DNA of 64,000 nucleotides from Acetobacter orientalis (GCF_000963965.1 NZ_BAMX01000002.1:1-64000), one strand, 5' to 3'. Shown: positions 16,758 to 25,936, numbered from the stretch's first letter. Program-made: numbers and translations. Notes: a model not told the origin generated them from the sequence alone.

Positions 16758-17822
16758 TTACCCCTCAAGAGTTTTCAAGCCTGCTTTCAAACACTTCATC
16801 ATAACCGATGGTAAAGACAGGCTGGCAACCTGCCCCACGGGCGCTAAAAACCCGACCTGCCCAGCCTGGTTAGAAAAACGCTTTACCTGTGCGGCAAATA
16901 CACTCACCTCAAGCGTAAAATGTGTAAAAACATGCTTAACCGTACCACAGGGCTGCCAGTCTGCGGGTACGGGGGCATGGCGCAGGGCCTCGGCTTGGGG
17001 CCATGGGGTTGTGCGCCACTCTGTGCCGGGTAGCTCGGTCATGGCGGCAAGCAGGCCGGTTTCTGGGCGTTTACGCAGCAGCACTTGGGCTGCCTCATCT
17101 ACCACCAGAAAATGCACGCCATAACGCACGGGCTTAACCGCTTTTGGGGTACGCCGGGGCAGGCTTGGGGCAAGCCCCGTTTTTTGGCCCGCACAATGCC
17201 CCTGCCACGGGCACACCCCACACGCCGGAGAGCGCGGCGCACATAAAGAGGCCCCTAAATCGAACAAAGCCTGCGCAAAGTCAGACGGGCGGGCTTGCGC
17301 GGCTTTGCCCTCGTTTAACTGTGCACCAAGCTGGGCCAGTGTTTTACGGGCGGCTGGCAGGGGGGCTTCTATGGCAAACAGGCGGGCGGTAATACGCTCT
17401 ACATTGCCATCAACCGGCACCACGGGCACACCAAAAGCAATGGCGGCTACGGCTGCGGCCGTGTAAGCCCCAATACCGGGTAGGGTAAGCAGCCCTTCTA
17501 CCGTATGAGGAAAGCCCCCCAAAGCCACCACCTGTTGGGCACACGCATGCAGGTTACGCGCGCGGGAGTAGTAGCCAAGCCCGGCCCACGCCGCTAACAC
17601 GGCATCACGCTCAGCGCTGGCGAGGTCTTGCACGGTTGGAAATTTTTCCAAAAACCGATGATAATACGGCCCCACCGCTTTAACCGTTGTTTGCTGAAGC
17701 ATGATCTCGCTCAGCCAGACATGGTAAGGGTCTGCGCTCTGGCCGGGGCCGGAGCGCCACGGTAGAACACGCCGGTGGCGGTCGTACCAGTCGAGCAGTA
17801 AATGGGCGGGCGGTATTTTCAC
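16758..17822 (-). CDS. mutY: A/G-specific adenine DNA glycosylase MutY
   Basis: Removes adenine mispaired with 8-oxoguanine. Visible are WLSEIMLQQTTVKAV, the helix-hairpin-helix LLTLPGIGAYTAAAV, catalytic Asp in VPVDGNVERI, the 4Fe-4S cysteines in CAPRSPACGVCPWQGHC, and the C-terminal NUDIX-like domain (YGVHFLVVDE, VFTHFTLEV). I choose GTG 17822 (354 residues, KIPPAHLLLDWYDRH), which aligns with the E. coli start; GTG 17846 is possible and would overlap the divergent dciA gene. No good ribosome site precedes either. The open frame continues far upstream, but only as a shadow of dciA. Confidence 0.95.
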   Translation of the reverse strand: MKIPPAHLLLDWYDRHRRVLPWRSGPGQSADPYHVWLSEIMLQQTTVKAVGPYYHRFLEKFPTVQDLASAERDAVLAAWAGLGYYSRARNLHACAQQVVALGGFPHTVEGLLTLPGIGAYTAAAVAAIAFGVPVVPVDGNVERITARLFAIEAPLPAARKTLAQLGAQLNEGKAAQARPSDFAQALFDLGASLCAPRSPACGVCPWQGHCAGQKTGLAPSLPRRTPKAVKPVRYGVHFLVVDEAAQVLLRKRPETGLLAAMTELPGTEWRTTPWPQAEALRHAPVPADWQPCGTVKHVFTHFTLEVSVFAAQVKRFSNQAGQVGFLAPVGQVASLSLPSVMMKCLKAGLKTLEG

Positions 17823-17832
17823 GGAGGACGTT

Positions 17833-18423
17833 ATGGCGAAGGACACACGCTCCGGCAAGGTTGGCGCACGCACAGGCAGCACAGCGCCCAGTGCACGCAC
17901 CACGCCGCCGGGCACAAAAGCTGCCCCCAAAACAACGCGGGGCAAAACTGGCGCCACACCACCGCCAGAGCCCCCCAAACGCGCCTTAACGGCCCGCAGC
18001 TTGGCAGCCTTATTGCCAGCAGTTACGGCCCCTGCTTTCCGCCGCCGCTCACCCGCCAGTGTGCAGGTCTTTACCGACTGGGCCGATATTGTAGGCCCCG
18101 CCCATGCCGCCGTAACAACCCCAAGCAAACTCAGTGCTGGCACTTTAACCATTGCCTGTGCTGGGCCCGTGGCTATGGAATTGCAACATTTAAGCGATGC
18201 CCTTGTGGCGCGTATTAATACGTGGTGTGGGCATGGCCTTGTGGCGCGTTTGCGCTTTGTACAAGACCCGCAGGCAGGCATAAGGCTGGCAGCTCCTAAA
18301 CGCCTCGCGCCCTCTCTACGCCCTAACCCGCAATGCACTGTGCCCGATATGGAAGAAAGCCCCCTACGCGCGGCCCTTGAGGCCTTGGGAGCACGCATTT
18401 TACAAGAAAAACAGAAGCGCTAA
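17833..18423 (+). CDS. dciA: DUF721/DciA-family protein (probable replicative helicase loader)
   Basis: DUF721 proteins are known as DciA, which helps load DnaB helicase in bacteria without DnaC. The 196-residue protein has a basic, Thr/Pro/Ala-rich disordered N-terminus (about 1-50). The DUF721 core follows at about 78-145: VFTDWADIVGPAHAAVTTPSKL, LTIACAGPVAMELQHLSDAL, INTWCGHG. ATG 17833 has an excellent GGAGG site. The gene is divergent from mutY, and their start regions touch or overlap. DUF721 beside mutY is a common alphaproteobacterial arrangement. The DciA role is inferred from family. Confidence 0.8.
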   Translation: MAKDTRSGKVGARTGSTAPSARTTPPGTKAAPKTTRGKTGATPPPEPPKRALTARSLAALLPAVTAPAFRRRSPASVQVFTDWADIVGPAHAAVTTPSKLSAGTLTIACAGPVAMELQHLSDALVARINTWCGHGLVARLRFVQDPQAGIRLAAPKRLAPSLRPNPQCTVPDMEESPLRAALEALGARILQEKQKR

Positions 18424-18547
18424 ACGGCACAAACAAGAGCCTGCTCACGCCCCTTCGGGCCACAGCTAAAAAAGGGCTGCATCTTTAAAATGACACATTG
18501 GTAATGTTTTCGAGCACCCAGATGTTTTTTACTGAGGTGAGTTTTCA

Positions 18548-18790
18548 TTGCCTATGTCTCTTGTCAAATACCCGCTGTTTCAAAGCGCTGCGGCCCGCCG
18601 CACCGTGCATAGACACGGGGCCAACTGTATATCCGACCTCTGTTTTTTAGAGGAATGGGCATCAGGCCGGGCAGAAAGTTCGGCTGCTAATATTTTGCGA
18701 GCAAGCCAAATACGGCGCACCAACCCAACCCTTGTGCAAGAAATAGACCGTACCCTGCCAGCAAGCATACCCCCACGCAGGCATAGCTGA
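18548..18790 (+). CDS. Small hypothetical protein
   Basis: I do not recognise this 80-residue frame. It begins at TTG 18548 or ATG 18554, with GAGGTGAG at about 18534-18541, which suits the TTG better. The product would be Arg/Ala-rich and soluble, with two Cys near residues 27 and 32 (NCISDLCFLEEW) and a basic C-terminus. No domain or signal is visible. The good ribosome site is the main argument for a real gene; the lack of homology known to me argues for caution. Confidence 0.4.
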   Translation: MPMSLVKYPLFQSAAARRTVHRHGANCISDLCFLEEWASGRAESSAANILRASQIRRTNPTLVQEIDRTLPASIPPRRHS

Positions 18791-18852
18791 ACGGTACAGC
18801 CCAACACAGACCATGATTGCATCTACCCCGCAACACAGGCACATAGTCTGGT

Positions 18853-20028
18853 ATGGACACAGTGTTCGGAAAAATGCGCAAAGCCACCGCCAAACGGCAA
18901 GCCACAACGGGACTTTACCTGGGGCTACTGGCAACACTGGCGGCCTGTGCCAACCAACCTGCCCGCACCACGCATACCGCTGCCGCCGGGGCCTCTGTTA
19001 ATCATTGGAGCGGCTATATTCAGGAAGCCTCCAACCGGTTTTCTATTCCACAATCCTGGATCCGGGCTGTCATGCAGCAGGAGTCGGGGGGGCACCAATA
19101 CTTACATGGCCGCAAAATACGCTCGGTGCATGGGGCGGTGGGGCTTATGCAAATAAAACCCGACACCTATTCTGAGCTTGCCCAGCGCTATAGCCTAGGC
19201 TCAGACCCCTACGACCCCCACGATAATATTATGGCTGGCAGCGGGTATATTCGCGAGCTTTACGATCGCTTTGGCTCGCCCGATTTTTTGGCCGCGTATA
19301 ACTGCGGCCCACAATGTGCAGAAAACCACCGGTCTAAAGGCACGGCCCTACCCGGCTATGCCAAAGCCTATATGGCAGCCATTAGCCTCCACTTAAACGA
19401 CCCCGTACCGGGCCTAATGCAACCCACACAGCTTGCCTATGCCCCAGCCCCTACACCCCCAGTTACCGTTGTGGCTGATACCTATGGCCCAGCGGCTGAC
19501 CCACCACGCAGCTACAACCAGCAAAATTTTGCTACAGGCGCACAACCCGCAGGCACCGCCCCCCCTTTAGACGATGAGGACTTAAGCCCCCCAACCCCTT
19601 ACGGTGGGGCCGCAAATTCTGCCGGGGCTATAACAGTGGCTAACGCGCAACCCACAGCAAGCCCGCAACGCCCTTATTACGCATACCAACAGCCCAACAA
19701 CGCCCCAGCTTATACGGCCCCCACCCCCCAAAGCACATGGCGGCCTACTGCCCCGGTTGGCACACTGGCCAGCAGCACGGGGGGGGCCGCCATTCAAATT
19801 GGTGCGTTTTCAACGCAGGCGCGGGCTATACGGGCGGCTTCTTTGGCAAGGCGGTCTTCTACCGCTTTGGCCAATGCTGTTAGCCAGATTGACCGTATTG
19901 CACCCTCTGGCAACAGCCACCCCGTATGGCGCACACGGCTTGCGGGGCTACCCGCCCAGCAAACAAGCGCCATTTGTGCAACGCTACGCCAACAGGGGCT
20001 GTCTTGCGTGCCAGTGGCCACCCCTTAG
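18853..20028 (+). CDS. Lytic transglycosylase lipoprotein with C-terminal SPOR-like domain
   Basis: Cleaves peptidoglycan glycan strands at the outer membrane. A lipoprotein signal ends in LLATLAAC (Cys near residue 32). The SLT domain (about 50-185) shows IPQSWIRAVMQQESGG with the catalytic Glu, GAVGLMQIKPDTY, and FLAAYNCGPQC. A long Pro/Ala/Thr-rich linker leads to a C-terminal SPOR-like domain (about 310-390: AIQIGAFSTQARAIRAA), which would bind denuded septal glycan. ATG 18874 (MRKATAKRQ) is an alternative start with a tighter signal peptide. It stands alone before the DUF3576-leuS run. Confidence 0.88.
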   Translation: MDTVFGKMRKATAKRQATTGLYLGLLATLAACANQPARTTHTAAAGASVNHWSGYIQEASNRFSIPQSWIRAVMQQESGGHQYLHGRKIRSVHGAVGLMQIKPDTYSELAQRYSLGSDPYDPHDNIMAGSGYIRELYDRFGSPDFLAAYNCGPQCAENHRSKGTALPGYAKAYMAAISLHLNDPVPGLMQPTQLAYAPAPTPPVTVVADTYGPAADPPRSYNQQNFATGAQPAGTAPPLDDEDLSPPTPYGGAANSAGAITVANAQPTASPQRPYYAYQQPNNAPAYTAPTPQSTWRPTAPVGTLASSTGGAAIQIGAFSTQARAIRAASLARRSSTALANAVSQIDRIAPSGNSHPVWRTRLAGLPAQQTSAICATLRQQGLSCVPVATP

Positions 20029-20214
20029 GCAGCCCATTTACCCCGTACCCAGTGCCGTGCGGCAGAATGCAAGCAGACGCTTGGCGTAACTGCCCCGACA
20101 GGATATGTAAGATACTCGACACCCGTGACCCACATACCGGTTCCTGACCCAAGGCAGAACAAAGGCAGGACTGGGAAGATCGACGCCACGCGCCGAAGGA
20201 GCCGTACCGACACC

Positions 20215-20757
20215 ATGCCACGTCGTCTCATGCCCCGCCGCCCAGCCTCTGGTTCTAGCGCGTGCCGTATGCGCGGGGCCTCATCATGGCTTTCCGCTAC
20301 GGCTCTGCTTAGCCTTACCTTGTTGTCTGCCTGTTTTGGTGGCCCCAAGTCCAGCAGTGACCTGACAGCCCCCCGCAACCACCTGCTTGCAGAAGACCGT
20401 GGTGCTTCTGGCGGTGAAGACACCCTTAAGGGTGGCGTTAACGCCTATCTCTGGCGCGCCACGCTAGATACGCTGTCTTTTATGCCTGTTGCCACAGCCG
20501 ATGCTGAGGGCGGCATTATTCTGACAGACTGGTACACCCCACCAGCCACACACGATGAACGCTTTAAAATTACCGCCTTCATTCTTGACCGCCGCCTGCG
20601 CTCAGACGCACTGCGCCTGTCTGTTTTTAGGCAAGCCAAACAAGACGGCGAATGGGTAGATACCCCAACCGCTGGCAATACCGGGTCTGACATTGCAGCC
20701 CGCATTCTCTCCCGCGCACGCAAACTGCGCGCAGACAACGGCAACCGGGACGACTAA
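20215..20757 (+). CDS. DUF3576 lipoprotein
   Basis: Unknown function. From ATG 20215 (MPRRLMPRRP) the product has 180 residues: a basic start, a hydrophobic segment and a lipobox (LSLTLLSACFGG), then the DUF3576 domain (GVNAYLWRATLDTLSFMPVA, GIILTDWYTPPATHDERFKI). GGAG lies about 13 bases upstream; a longer reading from 20125 lacks this support. In alphaproteobacteria this gene family regularly precedes leuS, lptE and holA, as here, and its link to outer-membrane biogenesis is inferred only from that neighbourhood. Confidence 0.82.
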   Translation: MPRRLMPRRPASGSSACRMRGASSWLSATALLSLTLLSACFGGPKSSSDLTAPRNHLLAEDRGASGGEDTLKGGVNAYLWRATLDTLSFMPVATADAEGGIILTDWYTPPATHDERFKITAFILDRRLRSDALRLSVFRQAKQDGEWVDTPTAGNTGSDIAARILSRARKLRADNGNRDD

Positions 20758-20823
20758 CCGCCCCGGCTTTTGCCGCTGCCTCAAAATGACTTGCCTTTCC
20801 ATACCCTGACCTGCACGAGTTCC

Positions 20824-23463
20824 ATGACACAGCCTGCCAACACGCCCGCCACCCCGGCTACGCCTACCTTGTCCTACGATTTTGATAGCGTGGAGCCACG
20901 CTGGCAAAAAGCGTGGGAGCAGGCCAATGTCTTTACCGTGCCAGACGTACCCCCAGCAGACCGCCCCAAATACTACGTGCTGGAAATGTTTCCCTACCCC
21001 TCTGGCCAGCTCCATATGGGCCATGTGCGCAACTACGCACTGGGTGATGTTGTAGCCCGCTACAAACGGGCCCGTGGCTATGCTGTGCTGCACCCAATGG
21101 GGTGGGACGCCTTTGGCCTGCCAGCTGAAAACGCAGCGCGTGAACGTGGCGTACACCCACAGGAATGGACACTTAACAATATTGCCGCCATGCGCACCAC
21201 ATTGCAGCGCCTTGGCTTTTCCCTCAACTGGGATCGGGAAATTGCAACCTGCCTGCCAGACTATTACGGCAAGCAGCAAAAACTGTTTTTAGACTTTTTG
21301 GCAGGCGGCCTTGTTGAGCGGCGCGAAAGCTGGGTCAACTGGGACCCCGTAGACCAGACCGTGCTGGCGAACGAGCAGGTGGTTGATGGCTGTGGTTGGC
21401 GCTCTGGCGCCCCCATTGAAAAGAAAAAACTTTCACAGTGGTTTCTCAAAATTACAGATTTTGCAGAAGACCTGCTTGAAGGGCTAAAAAGCCTAGACCG
21501 CTGGCCAGACCGCGTGCGCACCATGCAAGAACGCTGGATTGGCCGCTCTGAAGGCGCACATATTCGCTTCTCGCTGCACCAACCACCAGCCGGGCTCGAT
21601 ACCAACCTCAACGCGGTTGAAGTCTTTACCACGCGCCCAGACACGCTCTTTGGCATGTCGTTTCTGGCTATTGCGCCAGACCACCCGCTGGCAGCTTGGG
21701 TTGCAGAACACAACAAAGATGCCGCCGAATTTGTCGCTGAATGCCGCCGCCTTGGCACATCGGTTGAAGCCGTTGAAACCGCCGAAAAACGCGGCTTTGA
21801 TACGGGCCTGCGGGTCAACCACCCCTTCCTTGATGCCAGCTTCCCGATCTGGATCGCCAATTTTGTGCTGATGGATTACGGTACCGGCGCTCTGTTTGGC
21901 TGCCCATCAGGCGACCAACGCGACCTTGATTTTGCCCACAAATACAACCTGCCCGTAACAGCCGTAGTGCTACCCGCAGGCAAAGACGTGGCAGACTTTG
22001 CCATTACCAAAAACGCCTTTACCGGCCATGGCACCCTGATTAACTCCGGCTTTTTAGATGGGCTGAGCACACAAGATGCCCGGCGCGAAGCCATTGCCCG
22101 CCTTGAAGGTATGGGCGTTGGCAAAGGGGTTACCAACTGGCGCCTGCGCGACTGGGGTGTTTCCCGCCAACGCTACTGGGGCTGCCCTATTCCGGTTATT
22201 CATTGCGATAGCTGCGGCGCGGTTGCCGTACCAGATGACCAACTGCCAGTTAAACTGCCAGAAGATGTTACGTTTGATAAACCGGGCAACCCACTAGATC
22301 ACCACCCAACATGGAAGCACGTTAACTGCCCCAAATGCGGTAAACCTGCCACGCGTGAGACAGATACTTTCGACACATTTGTCGATAGTTCTTGGTACTT
22401 TGCCCGCTTTACCGCCCCCCATGCACAAACCCCCACCGTGCGCGACGCAGCCGATGGCTGGCTGGCAGTAGACCAATATATTGGCGGTATTGAGCACGCT
22501 ATTTTGCACCTGCTTTATGCGCGCTTCTTTACCCGTGCCATGCAAAAAACTGGCCATCTTGATGTGCGCGAACCCTTTGCCGGGTTGTTTACGCAAGGCA
22601 TGGTCAGCCACGAAAGTTACAAAGACGCAGCAGGCAACTGGCTCTACCCAGAAGAAGTAGAACGCAAAGGTGACAGCACCGTTAAGCGCGGCACAGAAGA
22701 ACCTGTGAACGTTGGCCGTGTTGAAAAAATGTCCAAGTCCAAACGGAACACGGTGGCCCCAGTGGCCATTATTGAACGCTTTGGCGCTGATACCGCACGG
22801 TGGTTTGTACTGTCTGACAGCCCACCAGAGCGCGATATGGAATGGACAGAAGCAGGGGTTGCCGGTGCGGCACGCTTTGCCCAGCGCCTGTTCCGTCTTG
22901 TGCGCACAGTTGCCGAGTCTGTGCCAGCACAGCCAAGCTGCCCAGCAGACCTAACCCCACAGGCAGATGCCCTGCGCCGCGCGACACACCGCACTATTGC
23001 CGCTGTAACCGAAGCACTTGAAGGCTTTGCCATTAACGTGGCCGTGGCGCGTATTCATGAGCTGACATCTGCCCTGGCCGATGCTGAAAAAACAGCCGAT
23101 GCCACTGGTATGGGCTTTGCCCGCCGTGAAGCCGCCCGCACCCTGTGCCTGCTGTGCGCCCCCATGATGCCCCACTTGGCAGAAGAAATGTTTGCCCAGC
23201 TTGAGCCGGGCAGCACCATGGTGGTTGAACAACCTTGGCCAGAAGCAGACCCAAGCCTGCTGGCTGCAACACAAGTCACTATTGCCGTGCAAATTATGGG
23301 CAAATTGCGTGGCACAATTGAAGCCGCCCCCGATGAAGACAAAGACGCCGTGGTCGCCCGCGCTGAAGCCGAGCCTAACGTAGCCCGGTTGCTCGAGGGC
23401 AAGCGTATTGTCAAACGGGTGCATGTGCCCAACCGCATTGTTAACTTTGTAACGGCAGGCTGA
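20824..23463 (+). CDS. leuS: Leucyl-tRNA synthetase
   Basis: Class I aminoacyl-tRNA synthetase of 879 residues. It shows the HIGH-type motif HMGH in [19 protein letters not shown], the CP1 editing domain with [12 protein letters not shown] and the conserved [15 protein letters not shown], a zinc-like knuckle (CDSCGA, CPKCGK), and the KMSKS motif in [12 protein letters not shown] start at ATG 20824 ([14 protein letters not shown]); an extension to 20770 adds only unconserved residues. The stop TGA overlaps the lptE ATG, so the two are coupled. Confidence 0.98.
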   Translation: MTQPANTPATPATPTLSYDFDSVEPRWQKAWEQANVFTVPDVPPADRPKYYVLEMFPYPSGQLHMGHVRNYALGDVVARYKRARGYAVLHPMGWDAFGLPAENAARERGVHPQEWTLNNIAAMRTTLQRLGFSLNWDREIATCLPDYYGKQQKLFLDFLAGGLVERRESWVNWDPVDQTVLANEQVVDGCGWRSGAPIEKKKLSQWFLKITDFAEDLLEGLKSLDRWPDRVRTMQERWIGRSEGAHIRFSLHQPPAGLDTNLNAVEVFTTRPDTLFGMSFLAIAPDHPLAAWVAEHNKDAAEFVAECRRLGTSVEAVETAEKRGFDTGLRVNHPFLDASFPIWIANFVLMDYGTGALFGCPSGDQRDLDFAHKYNLPVTAVVLPAGKDVADFAITKNAFTGHGTLINSGFLDGLSTQDARREAIARLEGMGVGKGVTNWRLRDWGVSRQRYWGCPIPVIHCDSCGAVAVPDDQLPVKLPEDVTFDKPGNPLDHHPTWKHVNCPKCGKPATRETDTFDTFVDSSWYFARFTAPHAQTPTVRDAADGWLAVDQYIGGIEHAILHLLYARFFTRAMQKTGHLDVREPFAGLFTQGMVSHESYKDAAGNWLYPEEVERKGDSTVKRGTEEPVNVGRVEKMSKSKRNTVAPVAIIERFGADTARWFVLSDSPPERDMEWTEAGVAGAARFAQRLFRLVRTVAESVPAQPSCPADLTPQADALRRATHRTIAAVTEALEGFAINVAVARIHELTSALADAEKTADATGMGFARREAARTLCLLCAPMMPHLAEEMFAQLEPGSTMVVEQPWPEADPSLLAATQVTIAVQIMGKLRGTIEAAPDEDKDAVVARAEAEPNVARLLEGKRIVKRVHVPNRIVNFVTAG

Positions 23464-24167
23464 TGCATAAAACCCGCTCTTTTCGGTCTTGGGTCGCTTT
23501 TTCTCTTACTGCGCTGCCTTTGCTGGCACTCCCTGCAACCTTAAGCGGCTGCGGCTTTCGCCCGCTTTATGGCACACAGGGCGCAGCCGGAGAAAAAGCA
23601 CCAGAAGACGAACTGCGGCGGGTGTATGTTGCCAACATTCCTGAACGGACTGGCCAGTTGGTGCGCCTTGCCCTGCAAGAAAGAATGGCTGGCGCTGGCC
23701 CAGAAAACCCAGACGGTTACACCCTGCGCGTAACCCCCGCAGTGGGTGAAGAATATATTGATATTCATGGCGACAACACATCTGGCCGTGTGCGCACCAA
23801 CGCACATGCGCATTGGGCGCTCTATACCGTAGCGCAAGAGCCTGTGTTGCTCGCCCAAGGGGATGCCTCCGATATGGACGGCTACACAAACACCTTCGAG
23901 CAATATTTTGCGCAATCTCTCAACCGCGAAACCGTTGTAGCCCGCGTGGCCCAAGCTTTGGCCGAGCAGATTACGCAGCAGGTTTCTATCTGGTTCCGTA
24001 CCCACACCCAAGCGGCCATTAAGCGTGATGAAGGGCCAAAATCTTACTACCCTGCCCCCAGCGCCATACCAGATTCTGAAGGCATTGCCCCAATGGACCA
24101 AGAAGGGGCAGATGCCATACCTAATATGGCAACCGGGCGCGATACCCCCAATGCCGGGAGCCTGTAA
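23463..24167 (+). CDS. lptE: LPS-assembly lipoprotein LptE
   Basis: Outer-membrane lipoprotein that plugs the LptD barrel in lipopolysaccharide export. A signal peptide ends at LPATLSGCGFRPLYG, the typical LptE lipobox followed by FRPLYG. The body matches the family (RRVYVANIPERTGQLVRLAL, EEYIDIHGDNTSGRVRTN). The C-terminus past residue 180 is Pro/Asp/Ala-rich and probably disordered. The ATG uses the last base of the leuS stop (TGATG). holA follows 26 bp later. Confidence 0.92.
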   Translation: MHKTRSFRSWVAFSLTALPLLALPATLSGCGFRPLYGTQGAAGEKAPEDELRRVYVANIPERTGQLVRLALQERMAGAGPENPDGYTLRVTPAVGEEYIDIHGDNTSGRVRTNAHAHWALYTVAQEPVLLAQGDASDMDGYTNTFEQYFAQSLNRETVVARVAQALAEQITQQVSIWFRTHTQAAIKRDEGPKSYYPAPSAIPDSEGIAPMDQEGADAIPNMATGRDTPNAGSL

Positions 24168-24193
24168 GCCACACGGCCTAGCAGGAGCACCCC

Positions 24194-25210
24194 ATGAAAA
24201 TTGATAACCGCTCGCTCTCCCGTGTAACCAAAGACCCCGGAAGCTGGCGTGTTATTCTTTTACATGGTGAAGATACAGGCCTTATACGCGAGCGTGCCCA
24301 AGACGCTACCCGCCAAATTGCAGGCACAACAGACGACCCCTTCCGTGTCGCCGTGCTGGATAAAGAAACCCACGACCGGTTGGAAGAAGAGGCCCTTGCT
24401 CTCTCGCTCATGGGGGGGCGCAGGGTTGTGCGTGTGCGCGATGCATCAGACACACTCTTAAAAGCCGTAACCACTGTATTGGAAACCACAACCGACACAT
24501 TGGTTATTTTAGAAGCGCCCAGCCTGCCCTCTCGCTCCAAGTTGCGCAGCCTGCTTGAAAAACGGCCCGATTGCGCAAGCGTTGGCTGCTACCCAGAAGA
24601 AGGCCGCACCCTTGAGGGCACCATTACCCAAATGCTGGCCGCCCATAAGGTACGCATAGCACCAGACGCCCTGCACTGGCTTACGGGCCGTTTAGGGGCA
24701 GACCGCAGTGCCGCCCGCAGCGAAGTTGAAAAACTTGCACTTTACGCCAATGACAGCGGCACCTTGAGTTTAGAAGACGCCCACGCCTGTATAGGAGACG
24801 CTGGAAGCGTATCGTTAGAAGATGCCGCTTTTGCCGCCACAGAAGGCCGCCGGGCTGAGGCCGACCTTGCCATAGAGCGCGCCTTAACTGAGGGCATTAG
24901 CCCCATTGCCATTGCCCGCGCGTTTTTGAACCACCTGCACCGCTTGCGCCGTGTAAGAGCCGCCATGGCAGACGGTGAAAGCAAAAGCGATGCCATAAAA
25001 GCGCTAAAGCCGCCTGTATTTTTTAAACGTACCGCAGGGTTTAACCGCGCCCTAGAGCTATGGCCCCTACCCGCTTTGAGCGATGCCCTGCAAGAAACCC
25101 AAGCCCTTGAGTTGTCTTGCAAGCAAACTGGCGCGCCAGACCAGCTTTTATGCAAGCGGTATGTGGCCACCCTTTGTGGCAAAGCTGCACGGGCTGCAAA
25201 ACGCTATTAG
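24194..25210 (+). CDS. holA: DNA polymerase III delta subunit HolA
   Basis: Subunit of the clamp loader that opens the sliding clamp. The 338-residue protein shows the family pattern: VILLHGEDTGLIRERAQDA, DPFRVAVLD, LSLMGGRRVVRVRDAS, TLVILEAPSLPSRSKLRSLLEK, GRLGADRSAARSEVEKLALY and SPIAIARAFLNHLHRL. As is usual for delta, it lacks an active Walker motif. AGGAG lies close before ATG 24194. It is the last gene of the DUF3576-leuS-lptE-holA run and is followed at 58 bp by tRNA-Arg. Confidence 0.95.
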   Translation: MKIDNRSLSRVTKDPGSWRVILLHGEDTGLIRERAQDATRQIAGTTDDPFRVAVLDKETHDRLEEEALALSLMGGRRVVRVRDASDTLLKAVTTVLETTTDTLVILEAPSLPSRSKLRSLLEKRPDCASVGCYPEEGRTLEGTITQMLAAHKVRIAPDALHWLTGRLGADRSAARSEVEKLALYANDSGTLSLEDAHACIGDAGSVSLEDAAFAATEGRRAEADLAIERALTEGISPIAIARAFLNHLHRLRRVRAAMADGESKSDAIKALKPPVFFKRTAGFNRALELWPLPALSDALQETQALELSCKQTGAPDQLLCKRYVATLCGKAARAAKRY

Positions 25211-25228
25211 CGCGGCAGTTCTGGCCCC

Positions 25229-25256
25229 TTGCCCCTGCAAGCTATTTTAGTATAAG
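25229..25256 (+). promoter_or_regulatory. Promoter for tRNA-Arg(CCU)
   Basis: TTGCCC (25229-25234) and TATAAG (25251-25256) are spaced by 16 bp. The tRNA begins 12 bp after the -10 element, a typical distance for tRNA genes. Confidence 0.5.
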
Positions 25257-25268
25257 CACATCTTGTGT

Positions 25269-25577
25269 GTCCGCGTAGCTCAGCAGGATAGAGCACAGGA
25301 TTCCTAATGCAATTGGGCGCCATGGCGGGAAACCTCATGGTGTATCCGCTCAAATTCGGGGAACGCTCTGGCCTTTCTTTAGGCCGTGCCAATCCCGAGC
25401 CAAGCTGCCTTTAGGGGCAGAAGGTGTAGAGACTGGATGGGCGGTGCCTACGGGCCATGTGCCTAGGGCAAAGGGACAGTCCAGACCACGAACACCCCCT
25501 GCTTACGCAGCCGGGTGGCGGTGAAAGCCGAAGTGGTATGAATCCTGGGGCCGTGGGTTCGAATCCCGCCGCGGACA
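25269..25577 (+). tRNA. tRNA-Arg(CCU), interrupted by a group I intron in the anticodon loop
   Basis: Joined exons 25269-25305 and 25541-25577 give a 74-nt tRNA without encoded CCA. The acceptor stem is GTCCGCG with CGCGGAC (discriminator A at 25577). The D stem is GCTC/GAGC, the anticodon stem CAGGA/TCCTG, and the T arm GTGGG-TTCGAAT-CCCGC. The anticodon loop TTCCTAA carries CCT at 25303-25305. The first exon ends exactly at the anticodon's last U; the second begins AATCCTG. The tRNA reads the rare arginine codon AGG. Standard scans without intron models would miss it. Confidence 0.93.
25306..25540 (+). ncRNA. Group I self-splicing intron in tRNA-Arg(CCU)
   Basis: The intron is 235 nt long and has no open frame for a homing endonuclease. 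P1 is CCTAAT (25303-25308) paired with ATTGGG (25312-25317), placing the obligatory U·G wobble (T25305·G25315) at the 5' splice site. The last intron base is G25540. Core elements resemble the cyanobacterial tRNA-Leu intron as I remember it: CAAATTCGGGGAA (25351-25363) for P4, AATCCCGAGCCAAG (25391-25404), AGAAGGTGTAGAGACT (25419-25434), and ACAGTCC (25476-25482), with P7 pairing GACTG/CAGTC. Group I introns in tRNA-Arg(CCU) are established in Agrobacterium. Confidence 0.9.
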
Positions 25578-25738
25578 TACCCCCTTTTCTATAAATTTTA
25601 CCTTATGGCGCACGAGGGTCTTTATAATTGGCACGCAAGACACCCACTCTTGCCAGCCGTTGCCTACACGTGAGTTTGCAAAAGGGTAAAACCTCACAAA
25701 CCAACCCAAATTGGCATGGTTTAACTCAGGAATTGCAG

Positions 25739-25784
25739 CACCCTATTTGAGAATGTCCCGACCCATTCTCTGAATATTAGGGTG
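25739..25784. repeat. Nested inverted repeat in the 360-bp gene-poor stretch after tRNA-Arg
   Basis: Outer arms CACCCTA (25739-25745) and TAGGGTG (25778-25784) enclose inner arms GAGAATG (25749-25755) and CATTCTC (25764-25770). The structure could be a terminator-like cruciform or the end of a decayed mobile element. A 14-codon frame starting MEEVMSQKIR (25787-25831) follows at once and resembles the first residues of some transposases, a weak likeness. The rest of 25578-25862 shows nothing I can assign. Confidence 0.5.
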
Positions 25785-25862
25785 TAATGGAAGAAGTCAT
25801 GTCCCAAAAAATAAGAGTATGCGCAGCCTAACGCGGCGCTATAACCCCCACCCCAAGTTTCC

Positions 25863-25897
25863 ATAAAAAAAGAGCCTTGCTTACTGCAAGACTCTTT
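25863..25897 (-). terminator. Hairpin terminator for the small exported peptide gene
   Basis: Stem AAAGAGCCTTGC (25869-25880) and GCAAGACTCTTT (25886-25897), with one mismatch and a TTACT loop. On the minus strand it is followed by a T-run (25865-25870), as an intrinsic terminator should be. Confidence 0.75.
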
Positions 25898-25936
25898 GCC
25901 GAAAAAACCGCTTATCGTGTTCTAGAGGCAGCCTAT

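Noticed and set aside
17847..18398. Long N-terminal extension of mutY
   Set aside because: The open frame continues through the opposite strand of the DciA-type gene, but the sequence is unlike MutY and the plus-strand gene has a strong ribosome site and a recognisable domain.
25503..25709. Minus-strand frame containing RRDSNPRPQDS
   Set aside because: This string is the well-known false translation of the antisense of a tRNA T-arm region; it overlaps the tRNA-Arg second exon.
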